Origin: Gammaproteobacteria bacterium
GTDB lineage: Bacteria; Pseudomonadota; Gammaproteobacteria; Eutrophobiales; Eutrophobiaceae
Assembly (NCBI GenBank): GCA_024278135.1
Contig: JAJRTU010000073.1
Location: forward strand, 1 to 39,342
Direction: 5' to 3'
DNA: 39,342 nucleotides
In this document: piece by piece, positions 7,985 to 17,705 of the stretch
Layout: each line of letters starts with the position of its first letter
Position numbering within the stretch: the first letter of the stretch is position 1
Program-made: the position numbers and the translations under genes
The notes under the pieces: model-generated
What the model saw: the letters and a program-made list of their open reading frames with translations, nothing else
Databases searched by the model: none
What the model was told of the DNA's origin: nothing

Positions 7985-8659
7985 TTACCTCTCCTGTGCC
8001 AGCCATTGTGGCAGTTCACACAGATTATTAAAATATGTCAATGGCCCGAATTTTAGTAAACTTTCCCTGCTTTGTGCACCGTAAGTCACGGCGGCGGAGG
8101 CAATACCGGCGTTGGCCGCCATTTGCAAATCATGTTCGCTGTCACCAATCATTAATGCCCGTTCAGGTTCAGTTGCCAGTATTTCCATAATATCCTGCAA
8201 CATCTGAGGGTGGGGTTTGGAGAAAGTTTCATCAGCACAACGGGAGTAATGGAAATATTCCAGCATACCACTGTCGTGTAGAGCACGATCCAGACCTCGC
8301 CGGCTCTTGCCGGTGGCCACCGCCAGGTCGTGGCCGTTGGCCTTCAGCAATTTAATCGTCTGCACCACATTCGGGAACAGGCTGATGCCTCTGGCCGATA
8401 TCGTGCGAAAACTTTGCCGATAATGCCTTGCCATACTGCTGAGCTGTGCACTGTCTATGCCTGGGAACAACTGTTCCAGCGCCTGTTCAAGCCCCAGACC
8501 AATGATAGCCCGGATGGCATCATCGTCCCGTTCTGGAAGCCCCATTTGTTCTATAGCAAAGCGAACAGACCCGATGATCTGCTGCAGGGAATCGGCAATA
8601 GTGCCATCCCAGTCGAATATCAGCAGTTGAAATCGCCCGGTGGTGCTGATATCAGACAT
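7985..8659 (-). CDS. HAD-superfamily phosphatase, phosphoglycolate-phosphatase-like
   Basis: Haloacid-dehalogenase-type phosphomonoesterase. The 224-residue protein has the four HAD motifs: DWDGT (nucleophile Asp16, Asp18), ATGK (Thr116), Lys148 in FSKPHP, and IGDSEHD (Asp173, Asp177). A helical cap lies between motifs I and II. The sequence resembles Gph/PGP-type enzymes of HAD subfamily IA; the substrate cannot be set from sequence. The ATG at 8659 overlaps the rluC stop by 8 bp, and sppA starts 36 bp downstream. The rluC-HAD-sppA order matches that in Pseudomonas. An upstream start at 8704 would only add basic residues that overlap rluC. Confidence 0.9.
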   Translation of the reverse strand: MSDISTTGRFQLLIFDWDGTIADSLQQIIGSVRFAIEQMGLPERDDDAIRAIIGLGLEQALEQLFPGIDSAQLSSMARHYRQSFRTISARGISLFPNVVQTIKLLKANGHDLAVATGKSRRGLDRALHDSGMLEYFHYSRCADETFSKPHPQMLQDIMEILATEPERALMIGDSEHDLQMAANAGIASAAVTYGAQSRESLLKFGPLTYFNNLCELPQWLAQER

Positions 8660-9599
8660 GTTGTTGAAGAAACTCCTGCAACTCGGTCGGCAGCGGCGCT
8701 TCAATACTCAGACCGTTTTCAGCGTAATCGGGCAACTCCAGGCGAGAAGCGTGCAAAAATAAACGCTTCAATCCCGCACGCCTCAGGATTTTGTTAAAAT
8801 CCCGATCTCCGTACTTGTCGTCGCCGGCAATGACATGCCCCATATAGCGGGAATGTACCCGTATTTGATGGGTCCGCCCGGTCTCAATAACAATATTGAC
8901 CAGACAGGAATGTTGAAAAACCTGCATCCTGGTAAATCGTGACACGGCGCTCTTGCCCTGCGCATCCACCTGCACCAGTCTTTCGCCTGACAGCATCGTA
9001 TTCTTTTGCAAGGGCATATCGATCCTGCACTCCTGCTGACCAATATTTCCCTTTAACAAGGCCATATAATGCTTTTCCACTTGCCTGCTCCTCAGGGCCT
9101 GGTGTAATTGTCTTAGTCCCCGGGTGGTCTTGCTCAGCAGCAGGCAACCTGATGTTGCCTGATCAATTCGATGTACCAGTTGCAGGCTGCTGTCATCCGG
9201 GCGCAAAAAGCGAAGCACTTCTATCACCCCGAAGCTGCGCCCACTGCCACTATGCACCACTATACCTGCAGGCTTGTTCAGGGCAATAATATGTTCGTCT
9301 TCGTACAACAGTGCAGATTTCAGCATCGCCAGCAAATACGCAGGGGGCCTGCCCTGCTCTTCCTGCGTGACCATCAACATCGGTGGGATTCGAACGATAT
9401 CGTCTTTTTGCAGACGATAACTCTGCTTGACCCGGCCTTTGTTGACTCTGACTTCCCCGCGTCTCAACATTTGATAGACGCGCGTCCTCGGCAGCTCCTT
9501 AAACCGGCTCATAATAAAATTATCTATGCGTCGCGACGCATCATCAGAATTGATGATTAACTGCTGGACCGGGCTTTTTTTATTTTGAATCCGTGACAT
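8652..9599 (-). CDS. rluC: 23S rRNA pseudouridine synthase RluC
   Basis: Makes pseudouridines in domain V of 23S rRNA (positions 955, 2504 and 2580 in E. coli). The 315-residue protein has an N-terminal S4 RNA-binding domain (about 22-72, SRRIDNFIMSRF and RGEVRVNKGRV) and the RluA-type catalytic domain with HRIDQATSG (catalytic Asp146), RTHQIRVH and GDDKYGD. The first gene of a rluC-HAD-sppA operon, divergent from rne, as in other gammaproteobacteria. The symbol rests on sequence and on the rne neighbour; RluA-family paralogues have similar motifs. Confidence 0.92.
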   Translation of the reverse strand: MSRIQNKKSPVQQLIINSDDASRRIDNFIMSRFKELPRTRVYQMLRRGEVRVNKGRVKQSYRLQKDDIVRIPPMLMVTQEEQGRPPAYLLAMLKSALLYEDEHIIALNKPAGIVVHSGSGRSFGVIEVLRFLRPDDSSLQLVHRIDQATSGCLLLSKTTRGLRQLHQALRSRQVEKHYMALLKGNIGQQECRIDMPLQKNTMLSGERLVQVDAQGKSAVSRFTRMQVFQHSCLVNIVIETGRTHQIRVHSRYMGHVIAGDDKYGDRDFNKILRRAGLKRLFLHASRLELPDYAENGLSIEAPLPTELQEFLQQHV

Positions 9600-9614
9600 A
9601 GTTTGATTTCAGCA

Positions 9615-9642
9615 TTGCGAAAAACGGCAATCTTGCTATATT
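9615..9642 (+). promoter_or_regulatory. Candidate rne promoter with extended -10
   Basis: TTGCGA (9615-9620), a 16-bp spacer ending TGC, then TATATT (9637-9642): an extended -10 promoter about 430 bp before the rne start. A start near 9649 would give a ~425-nt leader, comparable to the long autoregulatory leader of E. coli rne. Confidence 0.5.
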
Positions 9643-9648
9643 ACCCAG

Positions 9649-10073
9649 ATCCTGTCGGTTTTGTAGACCGAAAGGTGAACTGTCGGCAGGTCGTGTTGAT
9701 TACATGCCCCTGTAGAGCAGAGTTGGCAATCAAAAGTGGTGTAGATGGTGTTATCGAGAAATTGTTTCATTTCCCCATTATCAGCCTCCACCACTCCTCC
9801 GCTCCAGTGGCCTGTCTCCGGACAACGGCGCCACAGATATTAAACTCCAGCGCGGGCGGGCGGGATCTTAACTGGCTGTGAATGAACAAACAGCCTCTCC
9901 CTGCCGGATGATAATGCCGCGATACGAGTAACAGGTTAAACCGCCGTATATTGTTCATGAACAATATACGGCCAACGGTGCTCCCACCGAGCGATTGTAG
10001 CAATAGTTCCTCTTCAATGAGAACAGGGACGGTTTTTACTGGTGGTAGAGCACATGCTTAAGGACACTTGACA
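9649..10073 (+). promoter_or_regulatory. Long structured 5' leader of rne
   Basis: This gene-free stretch between rluC and rne contains several possible stems: TCGGT/ACCGA nested inside CCTG/CAGG at about 9651-9690, and the perfect palindrome at 9943-9972. AAGGA at 10060-10064 serves the rne ATG. Known rne genes of Enterobacteria are controlled by RNase E cleavage of such a leader. Function here is inferred from position and structure; the stems do not show sequence identity to the E. coli hp2 element by eye. Confidence 0.45.
9943..9972. repeat. Perfect 30-bp palindrome upstream of rne
   Basis: GCCGTATATTGTTCA (9943-9957) is followed without a spacer by its exact reverse complement (9958-9972). 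Outer bases ACCG/CGGT (9940-9943 and 9977-9980) could extend it with a small bulge. There is no T-run after it, so it is not an intrinsic terminator. It could be an operator or, in RNA, a strong hairpin in the rne leader. Confidence 0.9.
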
Positions 10074-12437
10074 ATGATAAGAATGCTGATTAACGCTACT
10101 CAGCCGGAAGAGTTGCGGGTTGCGCTAGTGGATGGCCAACGCCTTTATGATCTCGATATTGAATCGAGTCGGCGCGAACAAAAGAAATCCAATATCTACA
10201 AATGCCGTATTGTCAGGCTGGAACCCAGCCTTGAGGCCGCCTTCGTTGATTACGGCTCGGAACGTCACGGCTTTCTCCCCTTCAAAGAAATCGCCCGCAC
10301 CTTGTTTAAACAAAAAGGCGGCGATAGCCGGTTCAATATCAAGGACGAACTGGAGGTCGGTCAGGAATACTGTGTTCAGGTTGAAAAAGAAGAGCGTGGC
10401 AACAAGGGTGCCGCACTGACTACGTTCATCAGCCTGGCCGGACGCTATCTGGTGCTGATGCCCAATAATCCCCGTGCCGGTGGCGTATCCAGACAAATTG
10501 AAGGCAGCGATCGTGCCGAGGCCAGGGAAGCGATGAGCGGGCTGGAAGTACCGCAGGGTATGGGGCTGATATTGCGTACCGCCGGCGTTGGAAAAAACTC
10601 CGAAGAGTTGCAATGGGATCTGGATTACCTGATGAGTTTATGGGGGGCGATCAGCCAGGCGGCAAAAGAACGCAGTGCTCCTTTCCTTATTTACAAGGAA
10701 AGCGAGGTTATTATTCGGGCAATACGCGACTACCTGCGCAAGGATGTTGCAGAGATATGGATTGATGACACCGATGTATTTGATCGGGCGCGCGAGTTTA
10801 TGCAACAGGTGATGCCCCAGAATCTGAGTAAACTGAAGCTGTATAAGGAAAATGACTCCCTCTTCAACCGCTACCAGATTGAAGGGCAGATCGAAACGGC
10901 CTTCTCGCGCCAGGTAACGCTGCCCTCAGGCGGCGCACTGATCATTGATCCAACAGAGGCATTGACCTCCATTGACATCAATTCAGCACGGGCAACCGGC
11001 GGGCAGGACATTGAACAAACCGCACTGAATACCAACCTTGAAGCCGCTGATGAAATTGCCCGACAATTAAGATTGCGCGATCTCGGTGGCCTGGTCGTGA
11101 TTGACTTCATCGATATGATGAACTCGCGTAATCAGCGCGAAGTGGAAAACCGCCTGAAAGATGCCCTGCGAATTGATCGGGCCAGAGTACAGATAGGCCG
11201 GATTTCACGCTTTGGTCTGCTGGAGATGTCACGTCAGCGTCTGCGACCATCACTGGAAGAAGCCAGCCACATCCCCTGTCCTCAATGTGATGGACAGGGC
11301 ACCATTCGCGGAACCGACTCCCTGTCTCTGGCGGTCCTGCGTATCATCGAAGAAGAAGCGATGAAAGATTCCACGGCCAAGGTCATTACCCAGTTGCCCG
11401 TCGAAGCCGCAACCTTTCTGTTAAACGAAAAACGTCAGGCCATCCGGGATATTGAAGACAGGCTGGATGTGGAAATTATCATTGTTCCCACAGGCAGTTT
11501 GATAATTCCTCACTATCGGGTACAACGGGTGCGCTTGAGCGAAGCTGAACAGGCAGGCCATAACAAGGCCAGTTACCTGCTGAGTGACAAAGAGGACGAC
11601 GTGCTTGATACCCGCAGCAGTAAAGATAAACCGCGTCCGATGGAGCAGCCTGCCGTGCAGCAGATTGTCCCTGACAAACCCGTGCCGGAAGGTAAAAAGA
11701 AAGCAGAAAAGGGTCTTATCGCCCGCCTCTTTGGCAGTTTTTTCGGTGTACCTGAAAAAGAAGAAGAAAAACCCGCTAACGAGCCGCGCAATCAGAATAA
11801 CAACAATCAGCAGCAGCGTCGCCGCCGCCCACCGCGCAATCGAGACCGCAACAGAAGCAATAATCAGGGGAATCGCCAGCAACAAAAAGGCCGGGGACGA
11901 AATAACCCGAACAAAAACGAGAACGCCACGAACGAGACGGGGCGACGACGTGACAATCGTAAACAGGGTGATAAAAACAACCCGCAAGAACGGCGATCAT
12001 CCGCCAACAGAAACCGAAGTGGCGACGAGCAGAAAAACACCGGCGAGCGCAGCAGACAGAACAATCGCAGACGTAACAATCAAAATACCGAAGCAAAAGA
12101 AACCCGAAAGACGACGAACGGGCAGGCGGTGAAATCAGCGCCGCCAGTAACGACGAATAACACCCCGTCCCCGTCTGGCGGGTCGACAGCTGTGAAAGAA
12201 GCCCAGCCTGCCGCTGCCGGCTCTTCAATCGCCACCAATCCAGTTCCTGCAGCGCCGGGCAAGGATGAGATTACGCGGATAAATCCGCGTGCCGAGACGC
12301 CCGCCCCCGCTGCCGAACAAGCGAATGTCGATGTGACTGAAATTAATCCCCGCAACCGGGAGAAGCAGGAAACCGTGGAAAAGCAGGAGCAAATGCCGGT
12401 AAAAATGGAACCCAGTGCGAAAGTAGAAGACCGATAG
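10074..12437 (+). CDS. rne: Ribonuclease E
   Basis: Endoribonuclease for mRNA decay and for rRNA/tRNA maturation, and scaffold of the degradosome. The N-terminal half is complete: S1 domain (about 36-118), catalytic Asp301 ([10 protein letters not shown]) and Asp344 (VVIDFIDM), and the zinc-link CPQC (Cys402, Cys405) for tetramer assembly. The C-terminal half is shorter than in E. coli (787 residues in total). It has an amphipathic stretch [12 protein letters not shown] at about 547-558, resembling the membrane anchor, then an Asn/Gln/Arg-rich RNA-binding region (about 570-680) and a Pro/Ala-rich tail. I chose the ATG at 10074 (MIRMLINAT, colinear with E. coli), behind AAGGA. The gene ends 3 bp from the convergent prfC. 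Confidence 0.96.
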   Translation: MIRMLINATQPEELRVALVDGQRLYDLDIESSRREQKKSNIYKCRIVRLEPSLEAAFVDYGSERHGFLPFKEIARTLFKQKGGDSRFNIKDELEVGQEYCVQVEKEERGNKGAALTTFISLAGRYLVLMPNNPRAGGVSRQIEGSDRAEAREAMSGLEVPQGMGLILRTAGVGKNSEELQWDLDYLMSLWGAISQAAKERSAPFLIYKESEVIIRAIRDYLRKDVAEIWIDDTDVFDRAREFMQQVMPQNLSKLKLYKENDSLFNRYQIEGQIETAFSRQVTLPSGGALIIDPTEALTSIDINSARATGGQDIEQTALNTNLEAADEIARQLRLRDLGGLVVIDFIDMMNSRNQREVENRLKDALRIDRARVQIGRISRFGLLEMSRQRLRPSLEEASHIPCPQCDGQGTIRGTDSLSLAVLRIIEEEAMKDSTAKVITQLPVEAATFLLNEKRQAIRDIEDRLDVEIIIVPTGSLIIPHYRVQRVRLSEAEQAGHNKASYLLSDKEDDVLDTRSSKDKPRPMEQPAVQQIVPDKPVPEGKKKAEKGLIARLFGSFFGVPEKEEEKPANEPRNQNNNNQQQRRRRPPRNRDRNRSNNQGNRQQQKGRGRNNPNKNENATNETGRRRDNRKQGDKNNPQERRSSANRNRSGDEQKNTGERSRQNNRRRNNQNTEAKETRKTTNGQAVKSAPPVTTNNTPSPSGGSTAVKEAQPAAAGSSIATNPVPAAPGKDEITRINPRAETPAPAAEQANVDVTEINPRNREKQETVEKQEQMPVKMEPSAKVEDR

Positions 12438-12440
12438 TTA

Positions 12441-14006
12441 TCAGTGCTCGCGAGTAGCGTGAAACTCAATATCGGGCCAACGTTCCATTGTTAAATTGAG
12501 GTTTACCATCGACGGTGCCAGGTAGGTGAGATGTTTACCGCCATCAAGCGCCAGGTTCTGCATGGCCTTTTGTTTAAATTCCTGCAGCCGTTTCTCATCA
12601 TCACACACTATCCAGCGTGCGGAACTGACCGGTATATTGTCGTAGCTGCATTCCACACCGTATTCATCTTTCAAACGCCAGGCCACGACGTCGAACTGCA
12701 AGGACCCGACCGCACCGACAATCAGATCATTACGACCCAGCGGACGAAATACCTGTGTCGCTCCCTCTTCACCCAGTTGAATGAGCCCTTTCAACAGGGC
12801 TTTCATTTTCAATGGATCGCGTAATTGCACACGCCGGAACAACTCCGGTGCAAAATGCGGGATCCCCAGAAAAGAAAGTTTTTCCCCTTCGGTAAAGGAA
12901 TCACCTACCTGGATCGTGCCATGGTTGTGCAGACCGATAATGTCTCCTGCAAAGGCCTGCTCGGCCTGCTCACGCTCTCCAGCCAGAAAAGTCAGGGCGC
13001 TGGATACCTGCATGTCACGTCCCAGTCGTACATGATGCAGCTTAATTCCTTTTTTGTATTCTCCCGAACAGATCCTGACGAAGGCAATACGGTCCCGATG
13101 AGCAGGATCCATGTTCGCCTGAATCTTAAAGACGAAACCACTGAACCTGGTTTCGTTCGGGGCCACTTCACGTTGTTCACATCGCCTGGACAAGGGTGAA
13201 GGCGAGTGTTCCGCCAGATAATCGAGAAATAACTCAACACCGAAATTGTGTAATGCCGAGCCGAAAAAAACCGGCGTTTGAGTGCCCATCAGATAATCAT
13301 CAAGAGAAAATTCCGGGCAGGCCCCTTTAACCAGCGCTATTTCATCGTGCAATTCATCAATGTACGTCCCCAGCACCTGTATCGCTTCGGCACTATCCAG
13401 TCCCTTGATTATGCGCGATTCCCCAGTTTTCGAATACAGGGTAATCTCATCATCGATGAGATGATAAATACCCTTCAGCCGACTGCCCATACCTATAGGC
13501 CAGGTCACCGGGGCACATTGAATTTTCAGATCAGATTCGATTTCATCAAGCAGATCAATCGCGTCCTTTCCTTCCCGATCCAGTTTATTGATAAAGGTAA
13601 TGACCGGTGTCGTACGCAATCGACAAACCTCCATCAATTTCCTCGTTCTCTGCTCGACCCCCTTTGCCACATCTATGACCATCAGTGCGGAATCAACGGC
13701 GGTCAGTGTTCGATAGGTATCTTCTGAAAAATCAGCATGGCCCGGTGTATCCAGCAGGTTGATGACCCTGCCCTTGTAGATGAACTGCATCACCGAGCTG
13801 GTCACTGAAATGCCTCTTTCCTTTTCCATTTCCATCCAGTCCGAGGTCGCGTGGCGGCTGGACTTTCTCGCCTTGACCGTTCCGGCAAGCTGTATCGCGC
13901 CGCCGAACAGCAGCAATTGCTCTGTGACCGTCGTTTTCCCGGCATCAGGATGGGAGATAATGGCGAAAGTGCGCCTCGATGAAACTTGTTTTTCCAGTTC
14001 AGACAT
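12441..14006 (-). CDS. prfC: Peptide chain release factor 3
   Basis: GTPase that removes RF1/RF2 from the ribosome after termination. The 521-residue protein has G1 SHPDAGKTT (18-26), [12 protein letters not shown] for G3 and NKLDREGKD for G4, followed by EF-G-like domains. The wording of the G3 region ([11 protein letters not shown]) distinguishes RF3 from EF-G. It starts 81 bp after recO with no strong Shine-Dalgarno and ends 3 bp from the stop of rne, which runs towards it. Confidence 0.96.
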   Translation of the reverse strand: MSELEKQVSSRRTFAIISHPDAGKTTVTEQLLLFGGAIQLAGTVKARKSSRHATSDWMEMEKERGISVTSSVMQFIYKGRVINLLDTPGHADFSEDTYRTLTAVDSALMVIDVAKGVEQRTRKLMEVCRLRTTPVITFINKLDREGKDAIDLLDEIESDLKIQCAPVTWPIGMGSRLKGIYHLIDDEITLYSKTGESRIIKGLDSAEAIQVLGTYIDELHDEIALVKGACPEFSLDDYLMGTQTPVFFGSALHNFGVELFLDYLAEHSPSPLSRRCEQREVAPNETRFSGFVFKIQANMDPAHRDRIAFVRICSGEYKKGIKLHHVRLGRDMQVSSALTFLAGEREQAEQAFAGDIIGLHNHGTIQVGDSFTEGEKLSFLGIPHFAPELFRRVQLRDPLKMKALLKGLIQLGEEGATQVFRPLGRNDLIVGAVGSLQFDVVAWRLKDEYGVECSYDNIPVSSARWIVCDDEKRLQEFKQKAMQNLALDGGKHLTYLAPSMVNLNLTMERWPDIEFHATREH

Positions 14007-14087
14007 TAAGCAGTTCGACAGTTGGGCGGTAAAAAGCCGCGTATTGTAGCCAGATTATTGCGCGAGGTATATCACGCTGGCAGGGGT

Positions 14088-14804
14088 CTAACACTTTTGC
14101 TGCAAATAGGCCTGATACAACTTCCGGCTCGCCAGAGGTTTTTCACCCAGATACCCGGCCAGCGTCATGCGCATCAACTGTTTCACCTCATGCAGTCCGG
14201 ATCGTTCATCAAATTCTTCCCGATCCAGGGCCAGTAAGGTATTTCCTGCTATTTTTACGCTGGAGGCATTCATCGGCTTGTGGGAAAAAGGCCCGCGATC
14301 TATCAGATAAAAGTAATCCTGCCCCGGATCAATGGGCTTGCCCGATTCCACTTCATGATCCAGTACCAGACCATAGCCCAGAGCATCCAGCAACTGTTTC
14401 TCGAAATAACGTAAGGTGATCATGTCAGACTCACCGTGATCCAGACGTGTCAGGGCCATCAAATAGGCATCGAATAAGCCGGGATGAGATTCATGTTTGT
14501 GTAACAGGCGCATCAGAAGTTCATTCAGATAAAAAGCGGCAATCGTTGCTTTTCCTTTCAGATCATAAGCCATGCCATTCGCTTCAATTTCAGTCAGCGT
14601 ATCCAGCGTCCCCCGTCCACTCCAACTGATATTCAGCTGTCTGTGTGACTGGAAAAGTGCCTGTGTATGCTTTTTATTTCGCCTGACACCTTTTGCCACG
14701 AGAGTGATACGTCCGTGTTCACGCGAGAAAACTTCCAGTAACAGGCTGGTCTCCCGATAAGGTCGCTGGTGTAGAATAAAACAGGGGTGCAAAGCAATAC
14801 GCAT
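14088..14804 (-). CDS. recO: DNA repair protein RecO
   Basis: Helps load RecA on SSB-coated single-stranded DNA in the RecFOR pathway. The 238-residue protein has the N-terminal OB fold (FILHQRPYRETSLLLEVFS, then LVAKGVRR) and the mixed helical C-terminal domain with FEKQLLDALGYGL. No zinc-finger cysteine set is evident, as in other gammaproteobacterial RecO. It follows era after 18 bp and is the last member of the lepA-lepB-DUF4845-rnc-era-recO run. No pdxJ or acpS follows within the window; prfC is next. Confidence 0.94.
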   Translation of the reverse strand: MRIALHPCFILHQRPYRETSLLLEVFSREHGRITLVAKGVRRNKKHTQALFQSHRQLNISWSGRGTLDTLTEIEANGMAYDLKGKATIAAFYLNELLMRLLHKHESHPGLFDAYLMALTRLDHGESDMITLRYFEKQLLDALGYGLVLDHEVESGKPIDPGQDYFYLIDRGPFSHKPMNASSVKIAGNTLLALDREEFDERSGLHEVKQLMRMTLAGYLGEKPLASRKLYQAYLQQKC

Positions 14805-14822
14805 AGACGGTAATAGACAGGC

Positions 14823-15740
14823 TTAACTCTCAAAGCCGAGCTGTTTTAACAGGCGCTGATCATCACTCCAGTTCTTTTTGACTTTAACCCAGGTGCGTAA
14901 ATATACTTTGCTGTCCAGCATGATCTGCATATCTTTCCTTGCCTGTTCACCGGCAGACTTCAAAACGCCGCCTTCTTTACCGATAACAATGGCCTTTTGA
15001 CTGCTGCTCTCCACCCAGATAATGGCATCTATTGTCACCCCTTGACGCTCACGGGTGAATTTTTCAATTACCACTGTGATCCGGTACGGCAGCTCCTTGC
15101 CTAATTTACGGATAAGTTTTTCGCGAATGAACTCAGCGGCAATAAATTTTTCACTCCGATCCGTTATTTGATCTTCCGGAAATTCAGCGGGTGCCCTGGG
15201 AAGCAAGGCACTGATTGCCGTTTCCACCTGCCTGATATTCGTGCCCTTGCCGGCTGAAATCGGAATAATATCCGAAAAATCTTTCCGTTCGGATACCTCC
15301 CTGATATAAGGCAGCAGATTTTCCTTGTCCCCGACCAGGTCGATTTTATTTATCAGCAATAAAACAGGGACTTTAATGTCTTTGATTGCCTCCAGTATTT
15401 CTTCCTCCGCTTCAGTCCATTTTAAAGCTTCAATCATGAAAACAAGAACATCAATGTGCAGCAGTGCGTTGCTGATCTCACGTCTCATGTAACGATGAAT
15501 CGCGTCCTGATACCTGCTTTGCATGCCCGGCGTATCAATATAGATGGTTTGATGATGCTCATCCGTCTTGATACCCAGTAATCGACGCTGAGTGGTTTGT
15601 GGCTTTCGGGAGGTAATACTGAGCTTTTGACCGATAATCCTGTTCAAAAGCGTGGATTTGCCGACATTGGGCCGACCGATTATTGTCGCATAGCCACAGC
15701 GAAAATCATTTCCTGCTTCATTGTCATCGTTCCCGGACAT
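14823..15740 (-). CDS. era: GTPase Era
   Basis: Ras-like GTPase that binds the 3' end of 16S rRNA during 30S assembly. The 305-residue protein has G1 GRPNVGKS (22-29), the effector segment SITSRKPQTTQRR, G3 DTPGM, G4 NKIDLV, and a C-terminal KH domain with IGKEGGVLKSAGEQAR. Its ATG shares one base with the rnc stop (TAATG), so the two are coupled. RNase III and Era both act in rRNA maturation and are adjacent in most proteobacteria. Confidence 0.97.
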   Translation of the reverse strand: MSGNDDNEAGNDFRCGYATIIGRPNVGKSTLLNRIIGQKLSITSRKPQTTQRRLLGIKTDEHHQTIYIDTPGMQSRYQDAIHRYMRREISNALLHIDVLVFMIEALKWTEAEEEILEAIKDIKVPVLLLINKIDLVGDKENLLPYIREVSERKDFSDIIPISAGKGTNIRQVETAISALLPRAPAEFPEDQITDRSEKFIAAEFIREKLIRKLGKELPYRITVVIEKFTRERQGVTIDAIIWVESSSQKAIVIGKEGGVLKSAGEQARKDMQIMLDSKVYLRTWVKVKKNWSDDQRLLKQLGFES

Positions 15741-16417
15741 TAAACTCTCTGGAGCAGCGCCAGTGCCGCATGCGCCGCTGACTGTTCTGCCGCCCGTTTG
15801 CTTTTACCGCTGGCTTCAATGACATCGTGCAGAGACTCTATCCGGCATGCCACAGTGAATACCCTGTCGTGAGCTTCACCTTTTTCAGCGATAACCTGAT
15901 AGGCAGGCAAAGGTTGTTTTCTGGCCTGTAAATATTCCTGCAGTTCTGTTTTTGCGTCCTTGCCGGAATCCTCCAGACTCAGACCGGCCAGCAGATCCCG
16001 GTAGAGAACAAGAATAAAGTCCCGGCAGGTATCAAAATCACTGTCCAGATAGATGGCGCCCATGACAGCCTCGAGAGTATTGGACAGTATGGAGTCCCGT
16101 CGCCAGCCCCCGCTTTTCCTCTCACCTGTGCCGAGACGAAGATACTGACCCAGCTCCAGTTCTTTCGCCAGGCCGGCAAGGGTTTCCTTTTTTACCAGTA
16201 CCGCCCGCTTTCGGGTCAGCACCCCTTCCGGACCCAGTTCAAACTTGTGATAGAGTGCTTCGGCGATAACGAAGCCAAGAACCGCATCGCCGAGATATTC
16301 CAGACGTTCGTTATTGACGGCGGCAGCACTGCGATGGGTCAGCGCCAGTTCCAGTAAATCAGTATTCTTGAATTGATAGTCGAGCTTGTTGCTTAATTCA
16401 CGGCAAAAATCATTCAC
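15740..16417 (-). CDS. rnc: Ribonuclease III
   Basis: Double-strand-specific endoribonuclease that processes rRNA precursors and some mRNAs. The 225-residue protein has the RNase III signature NERLEYLGDAVL (37-48) with the acidic metal ligands, and a C-terminal double-stranded-RNA-binding domain (from about 155, ending SKRAAEQSAAHAALALL). The start codon is GTG, overlapping the end of the upstream DUF4845 gene by 8 bp. Confidence 0.97.
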   Translation of the reverse strand: MNDFCRELSNKLDYQFKNTDLLELALTHRSAAAVNNERLEYLGDAVLGFVIAEALYHKFELGPEGVLTRKRAVLVKKETLAGLAKELELGQYLRLGTGERKSGGWRRDSILSNTLEAVMGAIYLDSDFDTCRDFILVLYRDLLAGLSLEDSGKDAKTELQEYLQARKQPLPAYQVIAEKGEAHDRVFTVACRIESLHDVIEASGKSKRAAEQSAAHAALALLQRV

Positions 16418-16820
16418 CCGTACTTGGTCCCGTTAGCGGTATCTTTTTATCAAACACCATGACGAAGTAGATATCGTCGAAAAACTTGTTCCTGGCTTCG
16501 TAATGCATATGCAGTATTCGGGGCTGACCTTTTTTCTTCGGTTTTATCACCACCAGATTGTTCTTGATGGTTCTATCCGTAAACCTTTCGATATTGGTAA
16601 GCGCCATCGATCGCATAAATGCCTTACCTGCCTTCTTGGTTGTTAATTTTTCGACATCCGGCTGTGAAACGACAGTATTTAACGCTGATACAATCTGAAA
16701 TTTCTCGTTATAAAGCGGAAATAATCTCAATACAATGGTGACAACTCCTGCCAAAACAGCCAGTACAAGAATTAAACCTATCGTTGTTATACCGCTTTGC
16801 TTCCTGACCAATCTTCTCAT
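16410..16820 (-). CDS. DUF4845 membrane-anchored protein
   Basis: Protein of unknown function, conserved between lepB and rnc in many gamma- and betaproteobacteria. The 136 residues begin with a short basic segment and one hydrophobic helix (about 12-32, ITTIGLILVLAVLAGVV). That N-terminus resembles a type IV pilin-like anchor with a Gly-Ile/Thr start, followed by an extracytoplasmic domain ending FVMVFDKKIPL. AAAGGGG precedes the ATG. Position beside signal peptidase I may only reflect operon history; no activity is assigned. Confidence 0.85.
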   Translation of the reverse strand: MRRLVRKQSGITTIGLILVLAVLAGVVTIVLRLFPLYNEKFQIVSALNTVVSQPDVEKLTTKKAGKAFMRSMALTNIERFTDRTIKNNLVVIKPKKKGQPRILHMHYEARNKFFDDIYFVMVFDKKIPLTGPSTGE

Positions 16821-16855
16821 GTTCTAGCCCCTTTCTTGCTTTGGATAAATGTGCG

Positions 16856-17686
16856 TTATCTCAGTGAAGTACCAATTCTATCCCACTCTACATCCCAGCT
16901 TGGTATATTCCAGAACCGGTCATTACTCCAGTTCATCCAGATATAAAACGCCCGGCCCATCAGGTTCTCATCAGGGACAAATCCCCAATAACGGCTGTCT
17001 TTACTATTATCACGATTATCGCCGAGAACGAAATAATGACCTTTGGGGACTATTTTTTCAACAACTTGTGACGGTCTTTGGGGATTAATCAGAATTTCAT
17101 GCTGAACATCACCTGTAGTGGTGGTCAACAATTGCCAGCCATCCATATCTCTGCCGGGACCATCGTCTTTATACACGCCATTATATTTATGAATATCCGC
17201 CACGCCATTGATATACAGAGTTTTATCAAAATAGGCCACTTTATCGCCAGGTACGCCAACCACACGCTTGATAAACGGGATCCGGGGGTCCTCCGGATAT
17301 CGAAAGACAATGATGTCCCCCCTTTGGGGCGTCTTATTTTCAATGATTTTTTTATTGAGTACGGGTAAACGAATGCCATAGTCATATTTGTTGACCAGTA
17401 TGAAATCGCCTATCAATAAAGTCGGCATCATGGAAGCGGAAGGAATGCGAAAGGGTTCCATCACGAACGAGCGCAGTATGAGAACAATAAAAAACACAGG
17501 GAAAAATGATCGTGCATAATCCACCAGCAAGGGTTCCTGCACGATATTTTTTTCATCTTTCTTTTTTGAACCCGCCAGTTCATTGGCGACATTGCGCCTG
17601 GCTGCAAAAAACCATGCGTCCGCCGCCCAGACAATGCCGCTGCCAATGGTCAAAAACACCAGTAAGGCTGAAAAATCGAAATTCAT
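16856..17686 (-). CDS. lepB: Signal peptidase I
   Basis: Cleaves signal peptides from secreted proteins at the outer face of the inner membrane. The 276-residue protein has two N-terminal membrane helices (about 4-22 and 60-77) and the Ser-Lys dyad: Ser85 in RIPSASMMPTL and Lys140 in FIKRVVGVPGDKV. The later GDNRDNSKDSRYWG box is complete. It lies 19 bp after lepA and 35 bp before the DUF4845 gene. Confidence 0.97.
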   Translation of the reverse strand: MNFDFSALLVFLTIGSGIVWAADAWFFAARRNVANELAGSKKKDEKNIVQEPLLVDYARSFFPVFFIVLILRSFVMEPFRIPSASMMPTLLIGDFILVNKYDYGIRLPVLNKKIIENKTPQRGDIIVFRYPEDPRIPFIKRVVGVPGDKVAYFDKTLYINGVADIHKYNGVYKDDGPGRDMDGWQLLTTTTGDVQHEILINPQRPSQVVEKIVPKGHYFVLGDNRDNSKDSRYWGFVPDENLMGRAFYIWMNWSNDRFWNIPSWDVEWDRIGTSLR

Positions 17687-17705
17687 TATTCTATATTCCT
17701 GATTA

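Noticed and set aside
11421-12469. Several antisense open frames opposite the 3' half of rne
   Set aside because: Low-complexity shadows of the Arg/Asn/Gln-rich and Pro/Ala-rich tail; no start context or domain.
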